Shown piece by piece: positions 55,901-64,000 of a stretch of 64,000 nt of DNA; position 1 is the first letter of the stretch, and every line of letters starts with the position of its first letter. This DNA comes from Bacillus testis. GTDB taxonomy: Bacteria; Bacillota; Bacilli; Bacillales; DSM-1321. The position numbers and the translations under genes are program-made. The stretch spans positions 797,048 through 861,047 of the forward strand of contig NZ_LN851186.1 of the NCBI RefSeq assembly GCF_001243895.1, read 5' to 3'. The notes under the pieces were generated by a model. It was not told where the DNA came from and did no database searches. It saw only the letters and a program-made list of their open reading frames with translations.

Positions 55901-57415
55901 GGCGGGATTGGTCACGACAGCTACGCTTTCTTTAATAAAGTCAGCCACATTCCTTCTGCCGTTGTTCAAGGCAGCCAGAGGGGCATCGTGCCCAAGTGAC
56001 CTGATAGGCTCAGCTCCTTTTTCGGCCAGCTGTTCAACGTATTGCACATGGTCCTTTTCCCAGCCCATGGCTGCATAATGGCCATTATGCAGTTTATTTG
56101 GAACAGCAGGCGAATGGGTTGTTTTTAATTTCGGGCTTTTTAGCCGGTTGCCGTCATTGTCGATCAAAAACCTGTCTGAGAACAGGGCAAAAACTTCTTC
56201 TTGATAGCTGTGATAGTCGTACATTTTTATTGTATTTTCCTGCCATCTGAGGCCGACTTTCTCGCCGGGGCCGATTGGTTTAGGTTCCCAGCAATATTCG
56301 GATGAAAGGATGATTCCCGGTTCGGAAGAAAATAAATAGGAAGATTCGGTTTCTAGCATCCATAACGGTCTGAGCCCAAGTGCATCGACCGAAAAGACCG
56401 CTTCGTCTCCGTAACGGGAAATAATGCCGGCAGGCCCTTGGGCGAAATGTCCCCACGCTTCGCGTATATACGTATATGCATTGCGAAGGTTGTCATCATA
56501 GGCTTTCATTTCATTAATGATTGGCGGGAATACGATATCCATTGCTTCGAACAATGAGAAGCCGTGTTCACAGATGAATGTCTCAATGGTCCTGCTCAAA
56601 TCCTGGGAATCGCTTCCGTCCTTTACCAGATGAACGCCAGCCATTTTAGCTTCTTTGCGAAGACGGGCGATTGTATTGATTTCCCCATTATGGCCAAGTA
56701 CCGAGAATGGCTGCACTCTAAAAAAGCTGGAGAGTGTATTGGTGGAATAACGGTTATGGCCGAGCGTCATGGTGGAAGCCACCAATGGATCAGCCAGATC
56801 ACTGTAATACTGGGGGAGAATATGGCCTGCCCCCATTACCTTATAAACCGCGTGATACTGGCTTAGAGAGGCAACGTGAATATAATCGTTGTCTTCAATT
56901 GTTTGAATGAGCGTAAAGAGGGTTTTGGAAAGCTGTTTCTGGTCCTGTGTATCGCTGTGGCAGGCTATTTGCCAAAAAACGGGGTTCTCTTGAATGGCGA
57001 TTGGGCCAAGTGCTGACGGATTATGGACCTCTGTTGATTCAAATAGGATAGGAAGGCCGGCCTGAAGCATTTTTTCTTTTATTTCTTGCTGCAATGTTGC
57101 TGTCTCGAACTGTCTGCTCAAAAAGAAATGCCCAACAATAAATGTTTCTGATTCAGCCAGTTCAGCGTCCAATCCTTGCTGCTCTAATTTTTTCTTCCAT
57201 AAGGCACGGGGGATATCGATATGGATTCCAACTCCATCGCCTTCCCCATTTATAAAACCGGCTCGATGATTCATTGTTACTAAGGCATCTATACAGGTAA
57301 AAATATTATTTCTGGTGGGGATGCGCTCTTTTTCAATACAAGAGACAATACCGCAGGCATCGTGTTCCTGCTTGTGGAAATCGCTGAATAAACGTGGGCT
57401 CCATTGTTGGTCCAT
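52943..57415 (-). CDS. Glutamate synthase large subunit (GOGAT), divergent class
   Basis: About 1490 residues. Makes glutamate from glutamine and 2-oxoglutarate. N-terminal Ntn amidotransferase domain with Cys21 in DACGIV as the mature nucleophile, then the central domain, the FMN/3Fe-4S synthase domain (GVGCTACRGCHLDTCHVGIATQ region, GGTGAARI) and the GltB-type C-terminal beta-helix (GFGYGAQKGLLIAQGNADA). It differs from B. subtilis GltA (start DACGIGL...). The first Met fitting this class is ATG 57415, but it has no ribosome binding site; the AGGAGG at 57460-57465 faces an out-of-frame GTG. No gltD (small subunit) is adjacent. Promoter and cre are listed separately. Confidence 0.88.
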   Translation of the reverse strand: MDQQWSPRLFSDFHKQEHDACGIVSCIEKERIPTRNNIFTCIDALVTMNHRAGFINGEGDGVGIHIDIPRALWKKKLEQQGLDAELAESETFIVGHFFLSRQFETATLQQEIKEKMLQAGLPILFESTEVHNPSALGPIAIQENPVFWQIACHSDTQDQKQLSKTLFTLIQTIEDNDYIHVASLSQYHAVYKVMGAGHILPQYYSDLADPLVASTMTLGHNRYSTNTLSSFFRVQPFSVLGHNGEINTIARLRKEAKMAGVHLVKDGSDSQDLSRTIETFICEHGFSLFEAMDIVFPPIINEMKAYDDNLRNAYTYIREAWGHFAQGPAGIISRYGDEAVFSVDALGLRPLWMLETESSYLFSSEPGIILSSEYCWEPKPIGPGEKVGLRWQENTIKMYDYHSYQEEVFALFSDRFLIDNDGNRLKSPKLKTTHSPAVPNKLHNGHYAAMGWEKDHVQYVEQLAEKGAEPIRSLGHDAPLAALNNGRRNVADFIKESVAVVTNPAIDRDRETEHFSTRTVLGKRPSLSKKQRAKHVLELISPILVEGSIGNECSSLINQPSYDSVVSYFKDKGLSHTLSCAFQESSTIKDALERLGEQAKAAVLDGASLLILDDGSAHQDGNLWIDPLLATSVVDRALSEANVRRDCSILLRSGAIRSLHDLMTVYGLGADAINPYYMFLTVSGEEIKPVVNLFTGLNKGIEKVISTIGIHELRGYGRLFSAIGLNEEIASQLGIVNFLGSDDLAYDFELLKNDALQRAEDFQNEKAKMGRPYSLLPRIWKAIGEVAATGKYDTYRDKIAEHETGTPTSIRHLTTFKQGNKQIQPSDVNIGVGEHSYPFIISSMSFGSQNEIAFRAYAEAADRLNMISLNGEGGEIKDMLGKYPKTRGQQIASGRFGVNAELLNSSNLLEIKIGQGAKPGEGGHLPGSKVTAKIAESRNATIGSDLISPSNNHDIYSIEDLSQMILELKTANDQAKVAVKVPVVPNIGTIAVGIAKAGADIITLSGFDGGTGAARIHALQHVGLPVEIGVKAAHNALLEAGLRDHVELWADGGIKSANDVLKVMLLGANRVGFGTLSMIGVGCTACRGCHLDTCHVGIATQIESEAQAKDHGLRRFVPRQFDTAVMNLTNMFKAFGEELQRLAATLGVKNLQDAVGRSDLLEQSTGTDLLDLTYLLKNLEISQLNHQEAAASSEAHTYQMAVGAEYLDGSEEALHQSRAFSEVTSEQRVLGSRVSCHRVRGRLDGSYKTLPPVSLSYADGSIPGNGLGAYNSSGIDIRVSGGAQDGIGKTSFGGNIMVFKSKGKDGHMYNGSVGKGFGYGAQKGLLIAQGNADARAGIRLSGADLIIGGQLIKPIPKEEHGNIGIHSNIKGFAFEYMTNGRGLVLGDIGPWACAGMTGGVVYQRIQPDMGLTTEAIMRRISLGAKVTIEALTDSGKEDITELLTHYCTALREQKQEREAEQAEALLSAPEKHFVQIVPVKEQADPSVSTE

Positions 57416-57453
57416 AATAAGTTGGCGAACATAAGCGAAAAGCCCATATCCAC
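57289..57453 (-). CDS. Out-of-frame ORF overlapping the glutamate synthase start
   Basis: GTG 57453, six bases after AGGAGG, opens a 54-codon frame in a different phase from glutamate synthase and runs to TAG 57289-57291, across the glutamate synthase ATG. No family seen. It could be a regulatory overlapping peptide or the trace of a one-base indel that separated the ribosome binding site from the gene. Confidence 0.3.
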   Translation of the reverse strand: MDMGFSLMFANLLWTNNGAHVYSAISTSRNTMPAVLSLVLKKSASPPEIIFLPV

Positions 57454-57557
57454 CGTCCACCTCCTAAAAAATGATAAATGTAAGAAGTTGAAAAGACATA
57501 TTTCAGGAAAGAAATTAAAAAGAAATGCGCTAAAGCGGGTTAGAGAATGATAGATTT

Positions 57558-57586
57558 ATAATATCATCAAAATATTCTGAAATCAA
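57558..57586 (-). promoter_or_regulatory. Promoter of the glutamate synthase gene
   Basis: On the minus strand TTGATT (57581-57586) and TATTAT (57558-57563) are 17 bases apart. Transcription would start near 57551, leaving about 135 nt of leader. Confidence 0.7.
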
Positions 57587-57654
57587 TTAAATATACAAGA
57601 AGATGGATATGCGAATCATATCGGGTATTTGCATAAATAGCTCCACCCCTTATT

Positions 57655-57668
57655 TGTAAACGTTTTCA
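57655..57668. promoter_or_regulatory. Perfect cre site upstream of glutamate synthase
   Basis: TGTAAACGTTTTCA matches TGWAARCGYTWNCW at all positions. It lies about 110 bases upstream of the glutamate synthase start site and just after the gsaB terminator. CcpA could act there, but the distance is unusual for repression. Confidence 0.7.
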
Positions 57669-57680
57669 AAAAGAGAAAAT

Positions 57681-57709
57681 AAAAACCCTGAAGCGTTTAA
57701 ACTTCAGGG
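57681..57709 (-). terminator. Terminator of gsaB
   Basis: CCCTGAAG pairs with CTTCAGGG around an eight-base loop; on the minus strand Ts follow. Confidence 0.8.
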
Positions 57710-57736
57710 GTGTATAAAAAATGAATAAAATGTATA

Positions 57737-59035
57737 TTATTTACCGCTAGAGAGTACGCTGAAGGCATGTTCCACGGCTTTGATGGTCTCACGGATGTCC
57801 TCTTCGGTATGAGCGGTTGTCAGGAACCAGGCTTCATACTTAGAAGGAGCTAGATTAATGCCTTGTTCTAGCATCAACTTGAAAAATTTCCCGAACATTT
57901 CTCCGTCTGTATTTTCAGCTTGCTCGTAGTTATACACTTTTTCTTCTGTGAAATAGATGGTCAGAGCACCTTTTAATCGATTGATGGTAATCGGCATATT
58001 GTAGGTAGCTGCTGCAGCGAGGATTCCATCTTCGAGTATTTTGCCGAGACGGTCAAGTTCCTCATATACACCTTCTTGCTTCAGAACCTCAAGGCAGGCG
58101 ATACCGGACAACATGGATGCAGGATTGCCTGCGTGGGTTCCAGCCTGGTAGGCAGGCCCCAACGGAGCAACCTTTTCCATGATTTCTTTTTTGCCGCCAT
58201 AGGCGCCGATTGGAAGGCCGCCGCCGATTATTTTGCCCAAAGCAGTCAGATCGGGAGTGACCCCCAATAGGTTTTGCGCTCCGCCGTACATGAAACGGAA
58301 GGCCGTAATTACTTCATCATAGATAACAAGTGCACCTGCTTCATGAGTCAGCTCGTTGACTGCCTCTAGGAATCCTTCTTTCGGTTCAACAATTCCAAAG
58401 TTGCCGACAATTGGTTCAACCAGGACAGCAGCTATTTGGTCGCCCCATTTGTCCAGTGCTTCTTTGTAGGAATCAATATCATTGAATGGAACTGTGATGA
58501 CTTCCTGAGCGATGCTTTTTGGTACTCCTGCTGAATCTGGCGTTCCGAGCGTGGAAGGGCCTGATCCTGCTGCGACAAGGACTAAATCAGAATGGCCGTG
58601 GTAACAGCCGGCAAATTTGATGATTTTGTCGCGCCCTGTATAGGCACGTGCCACCCGGATGGTTGTCATGACTGCTTCAGTTCCCGAGTTATTGAACCGT
58701 ACTTTTTCCATGCCTGGGATGGCTTCTTTTAGCATTTCAGCAAATTTGACTTCGAAAGGTGTTGGAGTGCCGTATAGAACTCCGTTTTCTGCTGCTGTTT
58801 TGATGGCTTCCGTAATATGTGGATGCGCATGCCCTGTGATGATCGGGCCGTAGGCAGCCAAATAATCGATGTATTTATTGCCGTCCACATCCCAGAAATA
58901 GGCTCCTTTTGCTTTCTCCATCGCAACGGGGGAACCTCCGCCCACTGCTTTATATGAACGGGAAGGGCTGTTCACCCCGCCCACAATATGTTTCAATGCT
59001 TCTTTATGTAATGCTTCAGATTTGATTACATTCAT
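57737..59035 (-). CDS. gsaB: Glutamate-1-semialdehyde 2,1-aminomutase
   Basis: PLP enzyme of tetrapyrrole (heme) synthesis that makes 5-aminolevulinate. The 432 residues begin with [13 protein letters not shown], have [37 protein letters not shown], and the PLP Lys268 in [14 protein letters not shown]. subtilis has two such genes, hemL and gsaB; the position between ygaE and bcp/perR marks this as gsaB. A second function is unknown. It is followed by its terminator. Confidence 0.92.
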   Translation of the reverse strand: MNVIKSEALHKEALKHIVGGVNSPSRSYKAVGGGSPVAMEKAKGAYFWDVDGNKYIDYLAAYGPIITGHAHPHITEAIKTAAENGVLYGTPTPFEVKFAEMLKEAIPGMEKVRFNNSGTEAVMTTIRVARAYTGRDKIIKFAGCYHGHSDLVLVAAGSGPSTLGTPDSAGVPKSIAQEVITVPFNDIDSYKEALDKWGDQIAAVLVEPIVGNFGIVEPKEGFLEAVNELTHEAGALVIYDEVITAFRFMYGGAQNLLGVTPDLTALGKIIGGGLPIGAYGGKKEIMEKVAPLGPAYQAGTHAGNPASMLSGIACLEVLKQEGVYEELDRLGKILEDGILAAAATYNMPITINRLKGALTIYFTEEKVYNYEQAENTDGEMFGKFFKLMLEQGINLAPSKYEAWFLTTAHTEEDIRETIKAVEHAFSVLSSGK

Positions 59036-59243
59036 TTATTGATCCTCTCCTTCATAACTAAAACAAATGCTATGCATTCACGTACTCATTGTACCATTAA
59101 CATGATAGAAAAATGACTGTCTTCTGTAGCTTTCTGATGGAACTGTAAGATGGACAATATGATGTCGTGTGAAAGCGGAGAGCTGTTTCAATTTGTTCAA
59201 ATAGCTATTCTTCTTCTAACAACAATAGGCTTCAATCGTGATT

Positions 59244-59738
59244 ATGTCTGCGCAAAGTAATGAACATAAACAGGGCCTATCGGGAGTAAAGTGTACTAAT
59301 AGAGAGAAGCGGGGGATGGTTGTGGTTTTTTATTTGCTGGTCAGTGCGGTTGTTCTGTGCATGTTAATGAGCATCAAAGCCTTATTTTCTCCTTTAGATG
59401 AAGGAATGCAAAAAATATCGCTCAGTCATTTTATTTGGTTGGCTTTTTTATATGGGACAATCTGTATTGGCTTTGCCTTGTTGTATCTTCTGTTGGAAAT
59501 GAGAGATATGAGCGTCATTCTCGACAACGGCATACGGTTGACGGGAGATTTTTTCCTTATGCTTGAAACATCGATCTACTTTAGTACAATGACGATGTTT
59601 TCAGTTGGTTACGGAGATTTAACGCCAATCGGCATCGGCAGGATGATCGCCACGGTGCAGGCTTTTGTTGGATATGTACTGCCGGCAGCTTTTTTTGTCA
59701 GAACGGTCATTGAATTTGATCATGTCTCAAAGCGCTGA
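59244..59738 (+). CDS. Small potassium channel (two-helix, pore domain)
   Basis: 164 residues. Membrane helices at about 30-50, 60-85 and the C-terminal part, with a pore loop and selectivity filter TMFSVGYGDLTPIG between the last two. Minimal K+ channel; no RCK/TrkA-N domain follows. Start uncertain: GTG 59238, ATG 59244 or ATG 59316 (adjacent to GCGGGGG); none has ideal spacing. Confidence 0.75.
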   Translation: MSAQSNEHKQGLSGVKCTNREKRGMVVVFYLLVSAVVLCMLMSIKALFSPLDEGMQKISLSHFIWLAFLYGTICIGFALLYLLLEMRDMSVILDNGIRLTGDFFLMLETSIYFSTMTMFSVGYGDLTPIGIGRMIATVQAFVGYVLPAAFFVRTVIEFDHVSKR

Positions 59739-59804
59739 TTGAATTGAAACGGGAGCGTATTTTTTGTACTCTAGAAGATATAAATGAGAATGGGAGGATA
59801 ACAA

Positions 59805-60281
59805 ATGACTGTTTTAGCCGGAATGAAAGCACCTGACTTTACATTGCCAACTTCTACGGGAGAGAAGATATCATTGTCTGATTATAAAGGAAAAAACGTC
59901 GTATTATATTTTTATCCAAAGGATATGACGCCAGGATGCACAACGGAAGCATGTGATTTTCGCGATCGGCATTCCGAGTTTGCGGATGAAAATGCAGTGA
60001 TCCTCGGAATTAGCCCCGATCCAATCGCTAGGCATGCAACATTTACAGAAAAACACGGACTGCCTTTTTATTTACTGTCTGATGAAGACCATGCAGTAGC
60101 GGAAGCGTACGGTGTCTGGAAGCTGAAGAAGAATTTCGGCAAAGAATATATGGGCATTGAGCGTTCCACTTTTGTCATTGACGTGGATGGCAATGTGGCC
60201 AAAGAGTGGCGGAAGGTCAAGGTGAAAGGGCATGTGGAAGAAGCGCTGGCATTCATACGGGAAGAATTGAATGAAGCCTAA
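59805..60281 (+). CDS. bcp: Thiol peroxidase (Bcp/PrxQ type)
   Basis: Thioredoxin-dependent peroxiredoxin, 158 residues. Peroxidatic Cys45 and resolving Cys50 in TPGCTTEACDFRD, the same numbers as in E. coli Bcp. Start after TGGGAGG. In the B. subtilis position (ygaF) between gsaB and perR. I see no PerR box in its upstream 60 bases. Confidence 0.93.
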   Translation: MTVLAGMKAPDFTLPTSTGEKISLSDYKGKNVVLYFYPKDMTPGCTTEACDFRDRHSEFADENAVILGISPDPIARHATFTEKHGLPFYLLSDEDHAVAEAYGVWKLKKNFGKEYMGIERSTFVIDVDGNVAKEWRKVKVKGHVEEALAFIREELNEA

Positions 60282-60556
60282 TTTTTAGAAGAGGGGCGGC
60301 TGTCCACTTCCTGATACGAGCAGTTGCATATCATGCAGTATAAGGAAACACCTCCTCATAAAAGTTTCTACTTTCAAAGCGGATCTTAAAGGTCTGCTTT
60401 TTTTCTCCTGAAGCAATAATGCTAATGTGCTTATATTGGTATTATCGCTTCCATGTGAAGGATGGTATGATGGGTATATAAGTCCAAGCCAGCCATCTAA
60501 AGAGCATGTATAATCATCGGACAATGAAATAACTTATATAAAAGGGGAAATGAAAG
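60282..60556. other. Intergenic region between bcp and the adenosyltransferase gene
   Basis: It holds the bcp terminator and about 150 bases without a gene. Confidence 0.5.
60376..60404 (+). terminator. Terminator after bcp
   Basis: AAAGCGGATC pairs (two G-T pairs) with GGTCTGCTTT; seven Ts. Confidence 0.72.
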
Positions 60557-61105
60557 GTGAAAGTGTATACAAGAGGCGGCGACAAAGGGAAAACATCTCT
60601 GGTTTATGGCCAGCGTGTGAAAAAAACAGATTTGCGGGTAAGTGCATATGGGACATGTGATGAAGCGAATTCGATGATTGGTTTAGCCATCAGCCACTTG
60701 CGCAATGAGCAATTCGATACCAAGGAAGAAGTAGAGAAGGTTTTTCATGTAGTGCAAACAGAGTTATTCCATGTCGGTTCAGAGCTAGCAACGCCTGCGG
60801 GGAAAAAAGTGCCGTGGAAATTAAAGGAAGAACATGTTACTTATATGGAAGAGACCATTGACCGTTGGGATGCCGAGCTTCCTCCGCTGACCAATTTTGT
60901 TCTTCCGGGAGGGCATCAAAGTGGAGCTGCATTTCATGTGGCGCGAACAATTGTACGGCGTGCAGAAAGGGAAGCAGTGGCGCTCGGTGAAGAAGTGAAC
61001 CCCCTTGTGCTTTCGTATTTGAACAGATTATCCGATCTGTTGTTCATTGCCGCCCGTTATGTAAACCATAAATTACATTGTACAGAACCGACATTGCACC
61101 AATAG
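60557..61105 (+). CDS. yvqK: Cob(I)alamin adenosyltransferase, PduO type
   Basis: Transfers adenosyl from ATP to cob(I)alamin. 182 residues: MKVYTRGGDKGKTSL at the start (ATP-binding GGDKGKTSL), AYGTCDEANSMIG, and the late VARTIVRRAEREAV and LSYLNRLSDLLFIAARY. GTG 60557 has AAAGGGG upstream. B. subtilis keeps the homologue (yvqK) elsewhere, so this is a local difference in gene order. No other cobalamin genes are near. Confidence 0.92.
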   Translation: MKVYTRGGDKGKTSLVYGQRVKKTDLRVSAYGTCDEANSMIGLAISHLRNEQFDTKEEVEKVFHVVQTELFHVGSELATPAGKKVPWKLKEEHVTYMEETIDRWDAELPPLTNFVLPGGHQSGAAFHVARTIVRRAEREAVALGEEVNPLVLSYLNRLSDLLFIAARYVNHKLHCTEPTLHQ

Positions 61106-61114
61106 ATAGATTGA

Positions 61115-61144
61115 TTGACAAAAACAGCATACGCGGATTACACT
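61115..61144 (+). promoter_or_regulatory. Promoter of perR
   Basis: TTGACA (61115-61120), 18 bases, TACACT (61139-61144). The PerR box begins three bases later. Confidence 0.65.
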
Positions 61145-61146
61145 GA

Positions 61147-61161
61147 TTATAAACATTATAA
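61147..61161. promoter_or_regulatory. PerR box
   Basis: TTATAAACATTATAA matches the PerR box TTATAATNATTATAA at all but one base. It covers the expected perR transcription start, which fits autorepression. Confidence 0.85.
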
Positions 61162-61211
61162 AATAATAATAGGTCCAAAATAAAAGAGTCTATATAATAT
61201 AAAGGAGGTGC

Positions 61212-61652
61212 ATGACGATGACACATGAGTTGGAAGATGCATTGGAAATGCTTAAGAAATCAAGTGTTCGAATAACGCCTCAGCGTCATGCGATACTTGA
61301 GTATCTCATTGACTCAATGTCCCATCCTACAGCAGATGAAATATACAAGGCTCTCGAAGGCAAGTTCCCGAACATGAGCGTGGCAACGGTTTATAATAAT
61401 CTTCGGGTTTTTAAAGAGGTAGGATTAGTTAAGGAATTAACCTATGGAGATTCTTCCAGCCGGTTTGATTTCACTACTTCCGACCATTACCATATCATTT
61501 GCATGAATTGCGGCAATATCGTCGATTTTCATTATCCAGGATTGGATGAGGTGGAACAATTGGCTGCGCATGTTACAGGATTTAAGGTCCACCAACATCG
61601 TTTGGAAGTGTACGGCGAATGTCCGGACTGCCTAGCAAAAGAAGCGCATTAA
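61212..61652 (+). CDS. perR: Peroxide-responsive repressor PerR
   Basis: Fur-family regulator of peroxide defence and iron genes. 146 residues. The regulatory metal ligands are all present (His38, Asp86, His92, His94, Asp105) and the structural zinc cysteines are 97, 100, 137 and 140; all are one higher than in B. subtilis Per[15 protein letters not shown] is the recognition helix. ATG 61212 lies close to AAGGAGG (four bases), ATG 61218 further (ten); either may be used. It is autoregulated by the box at 61147. Confidence 0.95.
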   Translation: MTMTHELEDALEMLKKSSVRITPQRHAILEYLIDSMSHPTADEIYKALEGKFPNMSVATVYNNLRVFKEVGLVKELTYGDSSSRFDFTTSDHYHIICMNCGNIVDFHYPGLDEVEQLAAHVTGFKVHQHRLEVYGECPDCLAKEAH

Positions 61653-61689
61653 GAAGCCGGCGTACTGGAATACGCCCGCTTCTTTTTTT
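61652..61689 (+). terminator. Terminator of perR
   Basis: AGAAGC and GGCGTA pair with TACGCC and GCTTCT around a short loop; seven Ts. Confidence 0.78.
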
Positions 61690-61706
61690 CGTTTTACAAG
61701 TAGAAT

Positions 61707-61730
61707 AAAGGCCGCCCACTGGGCGGCCTT
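61707..61730 (-). terminator. Terminator of ygzB
   Basis: AAGGCCGCCC pairs with GGGCGGCCTT around ACT/CAC-type bases; on the minus strand TTTA follows. Confidence 0.7.
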
Positions 61731-61735
61731 CTTCT

Positions 61736-62086
61736 TCAATCAATTCTTTTTCTATTATAAGAGGCCTTGAACTCTTTGCCCTCCAAATTTTTATCCAATG
61801 TCAGCGGTTCATTGCAATACATGCACATATCCACTCGGCCAAGGATTTTCGTTACCTTTTGGCAATTGGGGCAAGTTACTTGAACGGTCTTGGTCGAAAT
61901 CATCCCAATCCAGAAGTAGATGGCTGTGCTTGCCAGCACTAAGAGAACGCCAAGAATCATAAAGATGCTCATTACAATCGGTGAGCCGCGGAAAAAAATG
62001 CCTCCGTACATAACGATGATGCCGATGAAAACGAGACTCAGTGCAAAAGTGCGGATTCGGTTGATTTTGCTCGATCGTTTAGCCAT
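61736..62086 (-). CDS. ygzB: YgzB, UPF0295 zinc-ribbon membrane protein
   Basis: 116 residues: basic start ([12 protein letters not shown]), two membrane helices, and a C-terminal zinc ribbon CPNC...CMYC. Position convergent with perR and divergent from ygxA is that of B. subtilis. Function unknown. Confidence 0.9.
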   Translation of the reverse strand: MAKRSSKINRIRTFALSLVFIGIIVMYGGIFFRGSPIVMSIFMILGVLLVLASTAIYFWIGMISTKTVQVTCPNCQKVTKILGRVDMCMYCNEPLTLDKNLEGKEFKASYNRKRID

Positions 62087-62240
62087 TATATCACTCCTCT
62101 AATTACTAAATATAACATATTTAACCAATAGAGTGGACGAGTTATTTCAAGGGAGTTGTCGAAATTTGTTGAATCGCTAAGGAGGAATTATAATAGTTAC
62201 GTCGAAAACATCATTTAGTGAAATATTTGGAGGAATCAAT

Positions 62241-63107
62241 ATGGAGGATATATTACGCCCTATCTATCAGGAAAGAGCCAGCTCGGCTTCGACTTTGGGA
62301 ATCTTGCTTGTTGAAAAGAAAAATATAGTGACAGATATAACGGATTCGTTCGATTACGTGTTGATTGTCATTACAAATAAAGAGGAGCCGGAATTAAATA
62401 TCAAACACTATTCGTATCAAGATAAAAAGGCTGCCCTTTATGTAGTGGGAATGAAGCAGGTACAGGAATGGCTTTTGCTTGGCAGCAACCGCCGTTTAAT
62501 CGAGTGGCTCCATAACGGGAAGATTATCTATGACCGTAATGAGAATATTTCGCAGCTCAAAAAAGAAATTATGGATTTTCCTTTCCAGGGCAGAAAACTG
62601 AAAAAAGGCCTTGAATTTGCTAAACTGATCCGCAGATACACAGATGGCAAGGTATTTTTCGATTCAGAGCATTATATGGATGCCTATAATAATATCATTC
62701 ATTCTTTGCACCATTTGGCGAGGCTCGCTGTCATAGAAAGCGGATTTTATCCTGAAGTTACCGTTTGGGACCAGGTAAAGCATATTGAACCCCAAATTTA
62801 TAAGTTATACGAAGAACTAATCACTAGCGAAGAAGGATTGGATAAAAGACTTGAACTGTTATTTTTGGCAAGCGAATTTTTAATCTACAGCAGAACTGAA
62901 ACAGGAACACAGCATTTAATGGATATCCTTTCATCCAGGGAAGAGCCTTGGACGATTAATGAATTGGTTAATGAAAAAGAATTAAAATATTATTCCGTAG
63001 ACCTAGCTCCCTTAATTGAATATATGATCGAGAAGGATCTTATTGAAGAAGTGCTGATTGAAACAAAGGGAAATGAAATTTATCATCGTCTATATAAAAT
63101 TAAATAA
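62241..63107 (+). CDS. ygxA: YgxA, nucleotidyltransferase-like protein
   Basis: 288 residues. The N-terminal half has a nucleotidyltransferase-like alpha/beta fold (TDSFDYVLIVITN), the remainder is helical with an HTH-like end. No clear catalytic GSxxxD motif is left, so activity is doubtful. It is the usual gene upstream of the rrnD operon. ATTTGGAGGAATCAAT precedes the ATG. Confidence 0.9.
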   Translation: MEDILRPIYQERASSASTLGILLVEKKNIVTDITDSFDYVLIVITNKEEPELNIKHYSYQDKKAALYVVGMKQVQEWLLLGSNRRLIEWLHNGKIIYDRNENISQLKKEIMDFPFQGRKLKKGLEFAKLIRRYTDGKVFFDSEHYMDAYNNIIHSLHHLARLAVIESGFYPEVTVWDQVKHIEPQIYKLYEELITSEEGLDKRLELLFLASEFLIYSRTETGTQHLMDILSSREEPWTINELVNEKELKYYSVDLAPLIEYMIEKDLIEEVLIETKGNEIYHRLYKIK

Positions 63108-63127
63108 CTTTTTTTGAAAAAAGTTAT

Positions 63128-63335
63128 TGACCAATAATATATTTGATGATAAAGTATAAATCGTCGCTAAGAGATGGCGCAAACAACTGATATAACAACA
63201 ACAGCTAATGAAAAAGATTTTAAAAAAGTTGTTGACAGGTTTTAAACCAAATGTTATATTAAAAAAGTCGCTGCTAAGCGAATGAAAAAACAACTGAAAA
63301 AAGTTGTTGACTCACTAAAGAAGATGTGATAAAAT
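63128..63335 (+). promoter_or_regulatory. Three tandem rRNA promoters
   Basis: P0: TTGACC 63128, TAAAGT 63151. P1: TTGACA 63232, TATATT 63255. P2: TTGACT 63307, TAAAAT 63330. Each has a 17-base spacer and each is preceded by AAAAAAGTT(A/G)T, so the units look duplicated. Confidence 0.85.
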
Positions 63336-63359
63336 GAAAAAGCTTCTTGTGAGTGAAAA

Positions 63360-63378
63360 TGTTCTTTGAAAACTAAAC
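63360..63378 (+). promoter_or_regulatory. rRNA leader boxA-like antitermination element
   Basis: TGTTCTTTGAAAACTAAAC is the typical Bacillus rRNA leader boxA region, about 85 bases before the 16S gene. Confidence 0.7.
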
Positions 63379-63463
63379 AAGACAACACGTCAACGTTAAT
63401 TCTAACTAAAAGTTCCAATAGAGTTGGAACACACAAGTTTTATTTTATGAGCAAGTCAAACAC

Positions 63464-64000
<537 letters not shown>

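Overview
The window comes from the chromosome of a Gram-positive, spore-forming member of the Bacillaceae. Support: strong AGGAGG-type ribosome binding sites, TTG and GTG starts, spore genes (sspK, a gamma-type SASP, CotB-like coat genes), CcpA-type cre sites, and a gene order from yfhE to ygxA followed by an rRNA operon that matches the yfhE-ygxA-rrnD segment I know from Bacillus subtilis. The partial 16S rRNA at the right edge is of Bacillus type. I do not assign a species.

Layout. 0.3-4.3 kb: a mannose-family PTS permease (IIAB, IIC, IID) and a Gfo/Idh/MocA oxidoreductase. 4.5-10.2 kb: a von Willebrand A lipoprotein flanked by two near-duplicate terminators, a Dus-family enzyme, an M4 neutral protease and a decayed DUF5655 gene. 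10.4-17.1 kb: an arabinose unit, araR divergent from araB-araD-araA plus a sugar/H+ symporter, with AraR operators and good cre sites; the enzymes look like the lactobacillus type. 18.0-23.5 kb: a five-gene polyamine operon (speA, speE, speB, carboxyspermidine dehydrogenase, carboxyspermidine decarboxylase) that encodes parts of two different spermidine routes. 23.8-30.2 kb: a TetM-like GTPase, two CotB-like coat genes, a DUF1259 gene, and adenine deaminase behind a guanine-class riboswitch. 30.3-35.6 kb: a minus-strand padR-DUF1700-DUF4097 operon, a RocB-like peptidase, an arylamine N-acetyltransferase and yfhE.

35.7-43.3 kb is the conserved yfhF-recX-yfhH-ypzG-sspK-yfhP-mutY-yfhS-fabL-sspE-ygaC core, interrupted only by a 150-bp-period repeat after sspE. 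ygaD follows. A complete dipeptide/oligopeptide ABC transporter (45.7-51.4 kb) and a long glutamate synthase (52.9-57.4 kb) flank ygaE and are extra to the B. subtilis order as I recall it. Then gsaB, a K+ channel, bcp, a PduO-type adenosyltransferase, perR with its own PerR box, ygzB, ygxA and the rRNA operon with three tandem promoters.

The strongest leads are the hybrid polyamine operon, the guanine-type aptamer in front of adenine deaminase, the misplaced Shine-Dalgarno and out-of-frame ORF at the glutamate synthase start, and the exact 38-residue repeats of the DUF4097 protein. Several small genes here (yfhE, sspK, a possible 59-codon gene, the DUF5655 relic) are easily missed. I saw no CRISPR array, intact insertion sequence, prophage or tRNA gene.
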